A DNA stretch of 64,000 nucleotides. Source: a halophilic archaeon (GTDB lineage: Archaea; Halobacteriota; Halobacteria; Halobacteriales; Haladaptataceae). Under the pieces are notes generated by a model. The model did not search any database. It saw nothing but the letters and a program-made list of their open reading frames with translations, and was not told the origin of the DNA. Positions 26,717 through 35,637 of this stretch are shown piece after piece. How positions within the stretch are numbered: position 1 is the first letter of the stretch; every line of letters begins with the position of its first letter. The DNA lies in the NCBI GenBank assembly GCA_003298465.1, contig QNGA01000008.1, positions 124,001 to 188,000 on the forward strand, read 5' to 3'. The position numbers and the translations under genes were made by a program.

Positions 26717-28358
26717 CTGGTTCATGCTTTGAGTGTAGATCCGACGTTGTCGCAAAGATGACGACACCATCGTTCTCAAACACCTGTCGATAGTGCTCTG
26801 CTGAGCGGAATGACGCAACCGTCTGCGACCCTTGTCGGTGTTTCATGCCCCGCACCGTGTACGTTCCTTTCGGTACATAGAGGTAGTCGGGAGAGAATTC
26901 TGCCTGATGGAGTGTCTTTGTCACGCAGCGGCTTGTATCACATGTCGAAATTTGTTTGAATTGTCGGATTTGTGTACGATACGCCTCTTGACCCATCCAC
27001 TCGACGCCCCACGGTCCAATCAAGATCGTACGATGCGCTTGCTGCGGAAACCATTCAGCGGCATCGCCAAGGACAACAAACTGCGCAGATGGTGCCGTGT
27101 TCTGTTGTACCCACTGCATCGCAGCCACATCGTCCTCGTCGATAAATGCGGGTAACGACTGGCTTCCGGCATGTGTATCGATACTACTGGTAACATAGAG
27201 ACCACTGATGACGAGGCCAAGAACAATAAAAATGAGCACGAAACTACTAACACCGGCACGGAGTCCATATTTTGTCCGTATGAAGGGTCGAATAACAGTT
27301 TCTGCCCCTTCGATAATGACTGAAGCGCTAAGAAATGCGCCGACGAAAAACGGGAACCGTGCTTTGTCGAGAATGAATGCGGCGAGGAGAAGCCATGCAG
27401 GCAGAAATATGCGTCGCTTGGCAAGCAAATAGAAACTACCAAAGAGCGAGAACGGCCCCCAGAAGAAAAAGAGTACTTTGCTCCATGAAGAGACTTCAAA
27501 GACTGCGGCTAGATTGGAAAGAGTACTTCCGATACCACCTTGTGATCCTGCTGCAGCCATGAACACGTCAATACCGTGTGCCTGAATGACTTGTCCCCAC
27601 CAAGGAGCTGAAAGGAGAAGACCACCAAAGCCGACCGTCAAGCCATAATAAAACCCGCGTGCTGAACGATCAAACGAAAGCCAGAGTAATATGAAGCTGG
27701 CGACAAAGAAAACGGTATACTGCGGATGAGATAGTCCTGTTGCTGTGAACGCACACATAGCTACGGGAAGCCATCGATTATTCTGATCACGAAAAAGTCG
27801 GAGTCCAGCATAGAGACCAATGATCACCCAAGTGAATGCCGTAGCACGGACGAATCCACCGGCAGAAAGATGCCACTGTAATACTGGTGGGCTGACGGCA
27901 AGAATGACTGTCGCAAGTCCCGCTCGTGGTCGAGAGTTAAGGAGTTCCTCAGCGAGGGCGTACGCCGGGATGAGATAGCCGACCGTGATGATACCTGGGA
28001 GGACTCGCGCAAGCGTAAATAGACGAACGCCGAACACGTCCCGGAGGACAGCAGGAAGATACATGCCAAATGGAGGATACGCAAACGGAAGGCCACCATT
28101 CGTGTAGTGAGGGATCGTCTGAGGGAGCAGATACGCGTTCTCTGCAATACGATCAGCCATGAGAAGGTAGAGTCCAGCACCGAACGCAGGATACGGATGC
28201 GTCCATAGATAGCTAATAACGATGATTAGTCCGATGAGTATGCCTGGCATTAGCCAGACGATCGAGCTATCTGCTAGCCATGCAAAGCGCTGCTCGAACG
28301 CGTGCGACGTAGGATCTGCTGTATCCGTTGTGGGATCTACGCCATCATCCTGAGTCAT
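26709..28358 (-). CDS. Polytopic membrane protein, GT-C/PMT-like
   Basis: The 549-residue product has about 12 helices. The segment after helix 1 (YPAFGAGLYLLMADRIAENAYLLPQTIPHY) with GLPFAYPPFGMYL resembles GT-C-fold transferases. An outside C-terminal domain (NTAPSAQFVVLGDAAEWFPQQAHRTILIGPWG) is also typical of that group. The domain layout is like that of the 14744-16513 product, without obvious sequence identity. Its start overlaps the stop of the next upstream gene by 4 bases. Glycan transfer is inferred. Confidence 0.65.
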   Translation of the reverse strand: MTQDDGVDPTTDTADPTSHAFEQRFAWLADSSIVWLMPGILIGLIIVISYLWTHPYPAFGAGLYLLMADRIAENAYLLPQTIPHYTNGGLPFAYPPFGMYLPAVLRDVFGVRLFTLARVLPGIITVGYLIPAYALAEELLNSRPRAGLATVILAVSPPVLQWHLSAGGFVRATAFTWVIIGLYAGLRLFRDQNNRWLPVAMCAFTATGLSHPQYTVFFVASFILLWLSFDRSARGFYYGLTVGFGGLLLSAPWWGQVIQAHGIDVFMAAAGSQGGIGSTLSNLAAVFEVSSWSKVLFFFWGPFSLFGSFYLLAKRRIFLPAWLLLAAFILDKARFPFFVGAFLSASVIIEGAETVIRPFIRTKYGLRAGVSSFVLIFIVLGLVISGLYVTSSIDTHAGSQSLPAFIDEDDVAAMQWVQQNTAPSAQFVVLGDAAEWFPQQAHRTILIGPWGVEWMGQEAYRTQIRQFKQISTCDTSRCVTKTLHQAEFSPDYLYVPKGTYTVRGMKHRQGSQTVASFRSAEHYRQVFENDGVVIFATTSDLHSKHEPAT

Positions 28359-28714
28359 CTAGATTGGTAGGTGAGTCCAATACCGATTGCATATACGATG
28401 AACGAGCAGATACCGGCAAGGATGAGTGCTTGGCCACGACGAGCAATGGACCCACTCGTCATGAGGAAGAGACCAAGACCGACGATGAGGAGAAGACCGC
28501 CGAATGGCCCGATAACGTGTAAGGGACGGCTCACATAGTCTGACTCAGTAAGAATACCTGCAACGCTTCCGACGAACAGGACGAGACCACCGACTGCAAG
28601 CGGGAGGCTTGGAAAAACGATTCCAAGTTCAGAGATGGCGAGTCCGACCGCAACGAACAACGGCCATGGACTCGACCGCCGATACCGATCACTCAATCCA
28701 GGGTTATCGCTCAT
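28355..28714 (-). CDS. Four-helix membrane protein, DUF7541-like
   Basis: From ATG 28714 (MSDNPGLSDRYRRSSPWPLF) the 119-residue product has four hydrophobic segments. The opening motif DNPGLSDRYRRxSPWPLFVA is characteristic of a haloarchaeal family often found near respiratory oxidase genes. The frame is open 15 codons further up, but that part lies too near the P-type ATPase stop to be a start I favour. It is translationally coupled to the downstream GT-C-like gene. Confidence 0.7.
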   Translation of the reverse strand: MSDNPGLSDRYRRSSPWPLFVAVGLAISELGIVFPSLPLAVGGLVLFVGSVAGILTESDYVSRPLHVIGPFGGLLLIVGLGLFLMTSGSIARRGQALILAGICSFIVYAIGIGLTYQSR

Positions 28715-28762
28715 TGTGTAAAGAGGATGAACGCGAATTTGACTGTTTAGCTTTATCAATCA

Positions 28763-31402
28763 TTATTGGTCGTCCGGTGTGATTCGTGAAAGCCGCATTG
28801 CGTTGCCAGTGACGGCAGTCGTCATACCGGCGTCACCGACGAGCACTGCCGCCCAAATCGGAACAAGGCCGAACGGGACAGCGAGTGCCAGCGCCGCTTT
28901 CGCCCCGAGGCTCGCCCAGATATTCTGACGGATGACGCCGTTGGCATCATGAGCAAGTTCATAGAGATACGGCAGTTTTGAGAGATCGTCGCTCATTAGT
29001 GCGATGTCGGCCGTTTCCAGTGCCGTATCTGTCCCAGCTGCACCCATTGCGACACCCACTGTCGCTGTCGCCAACGCAGGTGCGTCGTTAATACCATCAC
29101 CGACCATTGCCACACCGTCGAATTCCGTATCTATATCTTCGATAGCCGAGACCTTCTCCTCAGGCAGGAGCTCAGCGCGATATTCGTCAACGCCGACTTG
29201 CTCGGCAATGGCACGCGCCGTCCGCTCATTGTCGCCAGTGAGCATCACGAGGTGTTCGACGCCAAGTTCATGGAGACGGTCCACTGCGTGTCTAGCATCA
29301 GTACGGACTTCATCAGCGACCGCAATAATGCCTTCTAATTCGTCTTCAGTCCCAACAAGCACGACTGTTTTCCCCTCACTCTGCAGTTCTGGCACCGACT
29401 CCTCGAGAAGGTCCAAGCAGTTGTTGCGCTCGCAGAGATTACGGCTTTTTGTCGTTACAACGCCACCGTCAGTCGTTGCATGGACATGGTTTAGATCGAA
29501 TCCGAGGTCGTTGAACAGTCCTGGCTTGCCGGCATAGTGGGTCGTACCGTCGAGATCTGCTCGGACACCCTTGCCAGTAAGACTCTCGAAGTCGGCAATC
29601 TCGCGATCAGCGACGTCGGCCATCGTCGCTTTTGAAACGATTGCCTCCCCGATGGGGTGTTCACTCCGCTTTTCGAGTCCCCGTGCACAGCGAAGGACGT
29701 CGTCGCTGGTATTGTCGTTGAGTGGAATGACGTCGGTGACGGTCAGTTCTCCCTTCGTGAGTGTTCCTGTCTTGTCGAACGCAACAGCGTCAACCTCACC
29801 AGTCGCTTCGAGGTGGCTCCCGCCCTTGATGAGGACGCCGTTCTTTGCTGTGCTTGTGATGCCTGAAACAACAGTAACAGGCGTGCTAATGACGAACGCA
29901 CACGGACATGAGAGAACGACGAGCGTCAAGCCGTACACAAACCATGTCACCCATGGCAATCCAAAGACGAACGGCGGGACGACTGTCACAAGGACGGCAA
30001 ACGCGAGAACAACCGGTGTGTAGTAACCTGCAAACCGTTCGACGAACTGCTCACGGTCAGTCTTGTTCGCTTGTGCATCCTCGACCATCTCGACGATACG
30101 TGAGAGGGTATTGTCGCCTGCTTTCGACGTAACCTCGATTTCGAGATACCCCCCTTCATTGATGGTGCCAGCGTACACCTCGTCGCCGTTAGTCTTGTCC
30201 ACTGGCACTGACTCACCTGTAATGGGAGCCTGGTTAACTGCACTTTCCCCACTGGCGACTGTTCCGTCCATTGGAACTTTCTCGCCTGGTCGTACGATGA
30301 CGACATCACCGATCCCGACATTATCAACAGGAAGAGTAACTTCCTCACCGTCGCGCTTGATCGTTGCTTCATCAGGCGAGAGGTCCATCAACTCCTGCAG
30401 AGAGTTTCGAGCTTTGTCCATCGAGTAGCGTTCGAGCAGTTCAGCGACACTGAACAGGAACGCGAGCGTCGCCGCCTCGAGATAGAGTGATTTCCCAAAG
30501 AGGAAACTCACGGCGAGAGCACCGAAGATGGCGGTGCTCATCAGCAAATCAATATCGAGATTGCGGTTACGTAGGGAGTAGTAGCCGTTTTGGACAATAG
30601 CCTGCCCTCCGACGAGAACTGCCAGTAGGAATGCGGTATCTGCGACGGTAATCTCGACCGTCCCACTAGCAACCAGCGAGGTGTTTGCCGTTGTTAATAG
30701 GAATTCGAAGAATAGACCGAGCGCGACGAACGCACCGCTAATCCACGTCTTGATTGCTCGCGGACTCGTCCATACTCCGCCAGTGTCGACACCTACGTTA
30801 GTGCTCTCTTCGTTGTGCGTGCTTGTGTTGGTAACTTCGTATCCGGCGTTCTGGATAGCGGTTGTAAAGTCGTCTGGTGAAAGTGACTCCGTTTTGTAGG
30901 TGACGAGAACGGTTCCAGCTGTGGGTTGAGTATTGTAGGATTCAATCCCAGTGAGCGTATCTAAGGCATTCTCGATTTTCCCGGCACACGACGGACAGTC
31001 CATCTCAGGGACCGTGAGCGTCACCGTCTGGCTGGCAGAGTCGTTTTCGACAGTGTACCCGGCCTTCTCAACGCGATCGATTATAGCGTCTGAAGTCGTT
31101 TTTGTACTGTCGTAGTCGACAGTGAGCGTGCCGGTCGTTACCTGCGGATCGACAGCATTGATACCATCAAGTTTCTGGACGCTCTCCTCAACCTTTCCCG
31201 CACAGGACGGGCAATCCATTTCAGGAACGGATAATTGGACGATATCATCTTGCCTGACGATGTTGTCATCGTCATCCTCCTCATGACTGTGGTCGTGATC
31301 GTGCTGGTGAGCGCCTCCGGGGTTGTGTTCGTGATCGTGACTGCTCTCCCCGGAGCCATAAGAGTCCGAAGAGCCCGAAGTCGATGAATCGGGTGAGGTC
31401 AT
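28763..31402 (-). CDS. P1B-type heavy-metal ATPase, Zn/Cd/Pb-type
   Basis: The 879-residue product has a His/Asp-rich N-terminus (residues 21-47) and two HMA domains with MDCPSC at residues 63-68 and 135-140. Then come eight membrane helices, the translocation motif SCPCAF, phosphorylation motif DKTGTLT, SEHP, and hinge GDGINDAPALA. DCxxC in the HMA domains and DIALMSDDL near the end favour the ZntA/CadA (Zn, Cd, Pb) class over the Cu class. A small CERNNC insertion sits in the nucleotide-binding region. It exports metal at ATP cost. Confidence 0.92.
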   Translation of the reverse strand: MTSPDSSTSGSSDSYGSGESSHDHEHNPGGAHQHDHDHSHEEDDDDNIVRQDDIVQLSVPEMDCPSCAGKVEESVQKLDGINAVDPQVTTGTLTVDYDSTKTTSDAIIDRVEKAGYTVENDSASQTVTLTVPEMDCPSCAGKIENALDTLTGIESYNTQPTAGTVLVTYKTESLSPDDFTTAIQNAGYEVTNTSTHNEESTNVGVDTGGVWTSPRAIKTWISGAFVALGLFFEFLLTTANTSLVASGTVEITVADTAFLLAVLVGGQAIVQNGYYSLRNRNLDIDLLMSTAIFGALAVSFLFGKSLYLEAATLAFLFSVAELLERYSMDKARNSLQELMDLSPDEATIKRDGEEVTLPVDNVGIGDVVIVRPGEKVPMDGTVASGESAVNQAPITGESVPVDKTNGDEVYAGTINEGGYLEIEVTSKAGDNTLSRIVEMVEDAQANKTDREQFVERFAGYYTPVVLAFAVLVTVVPPFVFGLPWVTWFVYGLTLVVLSCPCAFVISTPVTVVSGITSTAKNGVLIKGGSHLEATGEVDAVAFDKTGTLTKGELTVTDVIPLNDNTSDDVLRCARGLEKRSEHPIGEAIVSKATMADVADREIADFESLTGKGVRADLDGTTHYAGKPGLFNDLGFDLNHVHATTDGGVVTTKSRNLCERNNCLDLLEESVPELQSEGKTVVLVGTEDELEGIIAVADEVRTDARHAVDRLHELGVEHLVMLTGDNERTARAIAEQVGVDEYRAELLPEEKVSAIEDIDTEFDGVAMVGDGINDAPALATATVGVAMGAAGTDTALETADIALMSDDLSKLPYLYELAHDANGVIRQNIWASLGAKAALALAVPFGLVPIWAAVLVGDAGMTTAVTGNAMRLSRITPDDQ

Positions 31403-31860
31403 ATCTGAGGTAAGGAACCTCTCACTTATTAATCCAGCTGCTATAGACCCCCGGTAAACTAGCCAAAGTTATTAATTATCTCGCTATTAGTTATTATTGT
31501 CTGTGTCGACTCGATTGGCAGCCTCTCAAAATGCCTGTGGATTCGCGATTCCGAGAAGCCGAATGGGTCGGGTGACATGGCCGACCAGCACATCATAAGG
31601 GTTGGAGTGGACCCCGTCCCTGCTATTAGTGGTGTCGCGAGAACCAAAAGATAGCTGTAATCCCACCCCAAGCAGGAATGGAAAGAACCATACTTTCGAT
31701 AACTGCTTTCCAACAGATCCACTCATAGAACAGTGGAAAGAGCGTAACGGAGCCACAGCAGACAGTGTATCCCAAAGTGCATAATTCCTCTTGATATATG
31801 CTATTTCATTAGGTACTTCCCTCATCCACAACCGGTATAACACCGAGCACAATAAGGCAA
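31403..31860. other. Gene-free stretch with possible remnants
   Basis: About 455 bases between the P-type ATPase and the arylsulfotransferase-like gene. Minus-strand open frames (for example 31526-31852, with HSNPYDVLVGHVTRPIRLLGIA) look partly protein-like but match nothing I know. The divergent promoters of both neighbours must lie here. Confidence 0.45.
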
Positions 31861-33294
31861 ATGATGGTCTCGAAACAGGCGTTGAGGCTATTCTTCGCTG
31901 GCCTCATCGTGCTCTCCGGACTCACAGTCACAAACGCGTTTGTATCGTCAGCGGCGAGCGCGACCGGCTTTCAGGGTAAAACGCAGAGCGATATCATGGG
32001 GACATCGAAGCAGGTCGTCCCTCCTCGCGAAAACATTACCGTTATCGCTACTGACTCAAACTCATGGCTGGGCAGCAAGAATAGTGGTCCCCGGGCGCGA
32101 GCTGAACTTGTCGCGTTCAGCCCCAACGGGAGTATCCTCTACTACAACGATAGCCACACACGGTATTGGGATGTCGACCCCGTTCCTGGAACCAGAGCGA
32201 CTGTCGAGTACTCCTACGCCGACCACCTATCGAAGTCGAAGTGTCCGACCAACTGGAATCTCTCACGGCGGAACGTGAACGAGAGTGTTTGGCAGCGCCA
32301 CAAGCAGGCGCATGCCGAGACCGGCGCCTGCACACAGAACGGAATCGAGCGAGTCAACTTGACAACAGGGGCCGTCACTCCGGTTTGGTCGCAGGTCACG
32401 CCCGGGAAAGAAGCGACTCGCTACCACGACGCCGACCGTCTGAACGCAACGAGCGTCATCGTTGCAGACATCTACCTCGACCGCGTGTTCGTCGTAAACA
32501 CGACATCGGGACAAGTTGGCTGGACATGGAATGCTAGCGATGCATTCCCGGTAAACGGGAGCGGAGGACCACATCCAAAAGATTGGTCACACATTAACAA
32601 CGTCGAGGTGCTTGACGACGGTCGTATCACAGTGAGTGTTCGTAATCACGACCGCGTGCTGTTCCTCGACCGCGAGACGGGAGTCGTGAAGAATTGGACG
32701 CTCGGGGCCGAGGACAACTACGACGTCCTCTACGAGCAGCACAACCCCGACTACATCAACGCTTCCAACGGCGGGCCGGCTGAAATCGTCGCCGACTCTG
32801 AGAACAACCGGATCGTCGAGTACCAGCGCAAGAACGGTTCCTGGACTCAGACGTGGTCATGGCAAGATCCACAGATGCAGTGGCCGCGGGACGCCGACCG
32901 CCTGCCGAACGGCAACACGCTCATCACCGACTCGAACGGCAATCGCGTGTTTGAAGTGAACAAGCAGGGGAAGATCGTCTGGAGTGTCCAGATCGCGTTC
33001 CCCTACGAGGCCGAACGTCTCGGCACGGGCGACGAAAGCACCGACGGACCGAGTGCGAAGAAGGCCAATATAGAATCGCGGACAAACGGTCCAGTCGACC
33101 GCTTCTGGATTGGTGTGAAAGATGTCCTTCCTGGCAAGTATCTGAATGGGCTAATGTATATCACACCAGTCTGGATTGGAATTCAGGAACTATTTGCCAT
33201 CATAGGTGGTAGTCTCGCCATCCTCGCATGGTTGGCTACTGAAGCGTGGTGGGCAAATGTACCGTCGTCAATCAGAAAACTTCTCCCAGAATAA
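31861..33294 (+). CDS. Arylsulfotransferase (ASST)-like exported beta-propeller protein
   Basis: The 477-residue product has an N-terminal signal helix (ALRLFFAGLIVLSGLTVTNAF). A WD/propeller-like region at about 50-400 shows repeated blade motifs (GVVKNWTLGAED, NRIVEYQRKNGSWTQTWSW, PRDADRLPNGNTLITDSNGNRVFEVNKQGKIVW). One C-terminal membrane helix follows. The HDADRL and HINNVEVLDDGRITVSVRNHD motifs fit ASST-family proteins. True activity (sulphate transfer between phenols) is not assured in archaea. Confidence 0.78.
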   Translation: MMVSKQALRLFFAGLIVLSGLTVTNAFVSSAASATGFQGKTQSDIMGTSKQVVPPRENITVIATDSNSWLGSKNSGPRARAELVAFSPNGSILYYNDSHTRYWDVDPVPGTRATVEYSYADHLSKSKCPTNWNLSRRNVNESVWQRHKQAHAETGACTQNGIERVNLTTGAVTPVWSQVTPGKEATRYHDADRLNATSVIVADIYLDRVFVVNTTSGQVGWTWNASDAFPVNGSGGPHPKDWSHINNVEVLDDGRITVSVRNHDRVLFLDRETGVVKNWTLGAEDNYDVLYEQHNPDYINASNGGPAEIVADSENNRIVEYQRKNGSWTQTWSWQDPQMQWPRDADRLPNGNTLITDSNGNRVFEVNKQGKIVWSVQIAFPYEAERLGTGDESTDGPSAKKANIESRTNGPVDRFWIGVKDVLPGKYLNGLMYITPVWIGIQELFAIIGGSLAILAWLATEAWWANVPSSIRKLLPE

Positions 33295-33307
33295 GGGGGT
33301 TTCCAAG

Positions 33308-33508
33308 TTAGCCGGCTGACCCAGTGAAATCGAGAGGACGTACCCAGACAGACCAGATAGCGATGATTCCAACTCCATATCCAACAATCCAGACGGCTGT
33401 TCCCAGTGTTTCGTAGTCCCCCACAGTTAGGACGTATTTGGCTAGACCAGGGATGGTAATGGCAGCAACGAGCATGACTGCGAATTTGAGCTTCGGCACT
33501 ATATTCAT
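33308..33508 (-). CDS. Small two-helix membrane protein
   Basis: The 66-residue product has two hydrophobic segments (KFAVMLVAAITIPGLAKYVL and TAVWIVGYGVGIIAIWSVWV) and a Gly/Ser tail. It is convergent with the arylsulfotransferase-like gene, 13 bases away. I see no family match. Two clean helices and haloarchaeal composition make it plausible. Confidence 0.5.
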   Translation of the reverse strand: MNIVPKLKFAVMLVAAITIPGLAKYVLTVGDYETLGTAVWIVGYGVGIIAIWSVWVRPLDFTGSAG

Positions 33509-33723
33509 ATTTTACGCCCCCTCCAGCTGCGAGAGCACGAATGGATCTCGATGGAACGAACCATAGACGATAGTTGAGAATTGACACAGATCAATTGACC
33601 GAATTCACTCAGCAAGATAGTGGCAGATATACCTCGCTCGACTCAAGCTCTGAGACATTTTCCCAGGTAACTAATAAAAGTCAAATCCGAACACCTTCGA
33701 GTCGGATTCCAAGCGAATTTCCG

Positions 33724-34458
33724 TCACATACCGCCTGTTGCGTTGAGATATTGGAGGCCGAACAAGGTCGCGTTGTACGCTCCGTGGATGAGTGCCGGAA
33801 CAGCGAGATTGTCTGTATATTCGTACGTAGTACCGAGAATGAGCGAAAGCACAAAGACAATGCCGAGATAGACGAGTTTGCCTTGTCCCTGTAAGGAGAA
33901 GACATGAACAAACGCGAAGAGAATGCTTGTAAGTATGATCGCACCCATTGGCTGAAATTGTTTACGTAACAATCCTTGAACGAGCCCTCGATTGAGCAAT
34001 TCTTCACCAGGTCCGATGAGGAGGAACGATGCTGGAATCAAGAGTAGGAAAACGATCGGGTTTTGATTGCCAATGTCAACGATGGTATTCTGGGCAGATT
34101 GAATCCCAAGACGAGCAAGTGTTAACGAGATAGATACCTGGACACCGAGCAGGGCGGCAAACCCGCCGAGAGTAATCGCAAGCTCACGTTTCGAGGGAAC
34201 ACGAGCCTTGATAAAATCTAATCCATCTCCTCGATACCAGAGGTAGCCAAGTGCGACACCTCCGAATGTGACCCCCTGTAACATGACAACACTGACACCT
34301 AGTAGTAGAGTGGGTTGGTCCAGCACAGGGATACCAGCGGCAACAAGTGTGAGAGCCGTTGCAGTCACAACAATTTGTCCAATGAGGTATGCGCCAACTA
34401 CAAGAAGAATACCGATACCGACAGCCCGTAGTTGCGCCTGTCTATCGCTCATTGTCAC
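33724..34458 (-). CDS. CPBP-family intramembrane metalloprotease (Abi)
   Basis: The 244-residue product has seven or eight helices and the CPBP motifs: GPGEELLNRGLVQGLL (EExxxR, motif 1), FAFVHVF (His, motif 2) and ALIHGAYNATLFG (HxxxN, motif 3). These are the glutamate and histidine ligands of the Rce1-type active site. It is divergent from the double-P19 lipoprotein gene. An alternative start is M3 at 34452. Confidence 0.88.
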   Translation of the reverse strand: MTMSDRQAQLRAVGIGILLVVGAYLIGQIVVTATALTLVAAGIPVLDQPTLLLGVSVVMLQGVTFGGVALGYLWYRGDGLDFIKARVPSKRELAITLGGFAALLGVQVSISLTLARLGIQSAQNTIVDIGNQNPIVFLLLIPASFLLIGPGEELLNRGLVQGLLRKQFQPMGAIILTSILFAFVHVFSLQGQGKLVYLGIVFVLSLILGTTYEYTDNLAVPALIHGAYNATLFGLQYLNATGGM

Positions 34459-34572
34459 GATATGTCTACCTCCACCTTTCTCCGTGTTTCGATATCTGTG
34501 ACTACCGTCACGAGAGTTGATTCGAATATTGAACCACAGCTCTCATTCATACTCGACTCAATGGTTTCACTG

Positions 34573-35634
34573 ATGCAGCGACGGGACTTCCTTCGGGCTG
34601 GGACGGTACTCACAGCTGGAGTATCTGGAGCAGGCTGTTTACAGACACTTGGGTTCCAGACGCAATCGGCATGGCGGGATCCACCACTTGTCGAAAACCG
34701 GCCAAACGCTGTCTACTACCCAGCAGTTGTTGAAGGAATGGGCACGTATGGAACGGCCACGGCAGGAGATTACCAGATTGCGCTGATGTACTCCTATCCC
34801 CATCGCTTCTGGAACGTAACTGGACAATCAAAGAACAAAGTCGTCGTAGATACTGACGACTCCCTCCATCTTATGACGTCCATTTGGGACTCCCAGACAG
34901 AAACAGTACTGCCAGTCGATATGCAGCTTCGTGTTAAAAAGAATGGAGAAACCATCGATAACCGTGCGCCGTGGCCGATGCTTTCCCAGACGATGGGGTT
35001 TCACTACGGTGACAACGTTACTCTTGACGGGGGAGGACAGTATACAGCAGTAATCAAAGCCGGACCACTGCAAGTAAATCGAACAGGGGCATTTACTTCT
35101 CGGTTTACAAAGCAGATCTCAGTCGAGATTCCGTTCAAATTCGATACAAACGAAGTCTATAATCTAAAATATCGCAAGCTAGGTGAGAAGCAAGGTACTC
35201 GAGGAGCAGTTAAGCCGATGATGCAGTCCGTCCCTCCTGGACGAGCCCCCCCGAAAAAAGCACTGCCAGGCCGTATATTAGCGACGAAGACATCAAGTGA
35301 CGCTGATTTTGTCGTGACATTGATTGAGGCAGAGAATCGTTTTACTACAAATGGTCAATATTTAGCGGTCTCTGCTCGGACGCCGTACAACCGCTTTGCT
35401 CTTCCCCGAATGTCTCTCTCCAGTACGATCAACCGAGAAGGGGGAAAAACCGACAAAACTCGTCTTAAGGCAACGCTCGACCCCCAACTTGGGTATCACT
35501 ATGGGACGACCGTCAATAGTCTCAAGTCAGGTGATACAGTCCAGATAGCGGTCGATTCACCTCCCCAGGTTGCTCGCCATGACGGCTATGAGACCACATT
35601 CTTAGAGATGAAGTCGGTCAAAGTGACCGTGTGA
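34573..35634 (+). CDS. Tat lipoprotein with two P19/Tp34-like metal-binding domains
   Basis: From ATG 34573 the product starts MQRRDFLRAG, a Tat signal, with lipobox SGAGC at residues 18-22. The first domain (about 45-190) has LMYSYPHRFWN, HLMTSIWD and GFHYGDNVTLDGGGQYT. This resembles the P19/Tp34 iron-transport protein family (HYGAN and GxYKLT motifs, Met/His copper-iron site). The second domain (about 235-353) ends with GYHYGTTVNSLKSGDTV, a likely duplicate of the same fold. The gene converges with membrane paralogue B, 3 bases apart. In-frame ATGs at 34561 and 34432 are less likely starts. Confidence 0.75.
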   Translation: MQRRDFLRAGTVLTAGVSGAGCLQTLGFQTQSAWRDPPLVENRPNAVYYPAVVEGMGTYGTATAGDYQIALMYSYPHRFWNVTGQSKNKVVVDTDDSLHLMTSIWDSQTETVLPVDMQLRVKKNGETIDNRAPWPMLSQTMGFHYGDNVTLDGGGQYTAVIKAGPLQVNRTGAFTSRFTKQISVEIPFKFDTNEVYNLKYRKLGEKQGTRGAVKPMMQSVPPGRAPPKKALPGRILATKTSSDADFVVTLIEAENRFTTNGQYLAVSARTPYNRFALPRMSLSSTINREGGKTDKTRLKATLDPQLGYHYGTTVNSLKSGDTVQIAVDSPPQVARHDGYETTFLEMKSVKVTV

Positions 35635-35637
35635 ATC

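Noticed and set aside
29571..30023. 150-codon plus-strand frame
   Set aside because: It is antisense to the P-type ATPase gene and Ser/Arg-rich, a shadow of GC-rich coding DNA.
31526..31852. 108-codon minus-strand frame upstream of the arylsulfotransferase-like gene
   Set aside because: Parts look protein-like, but there is no family match and it occupies the expected promoter region.
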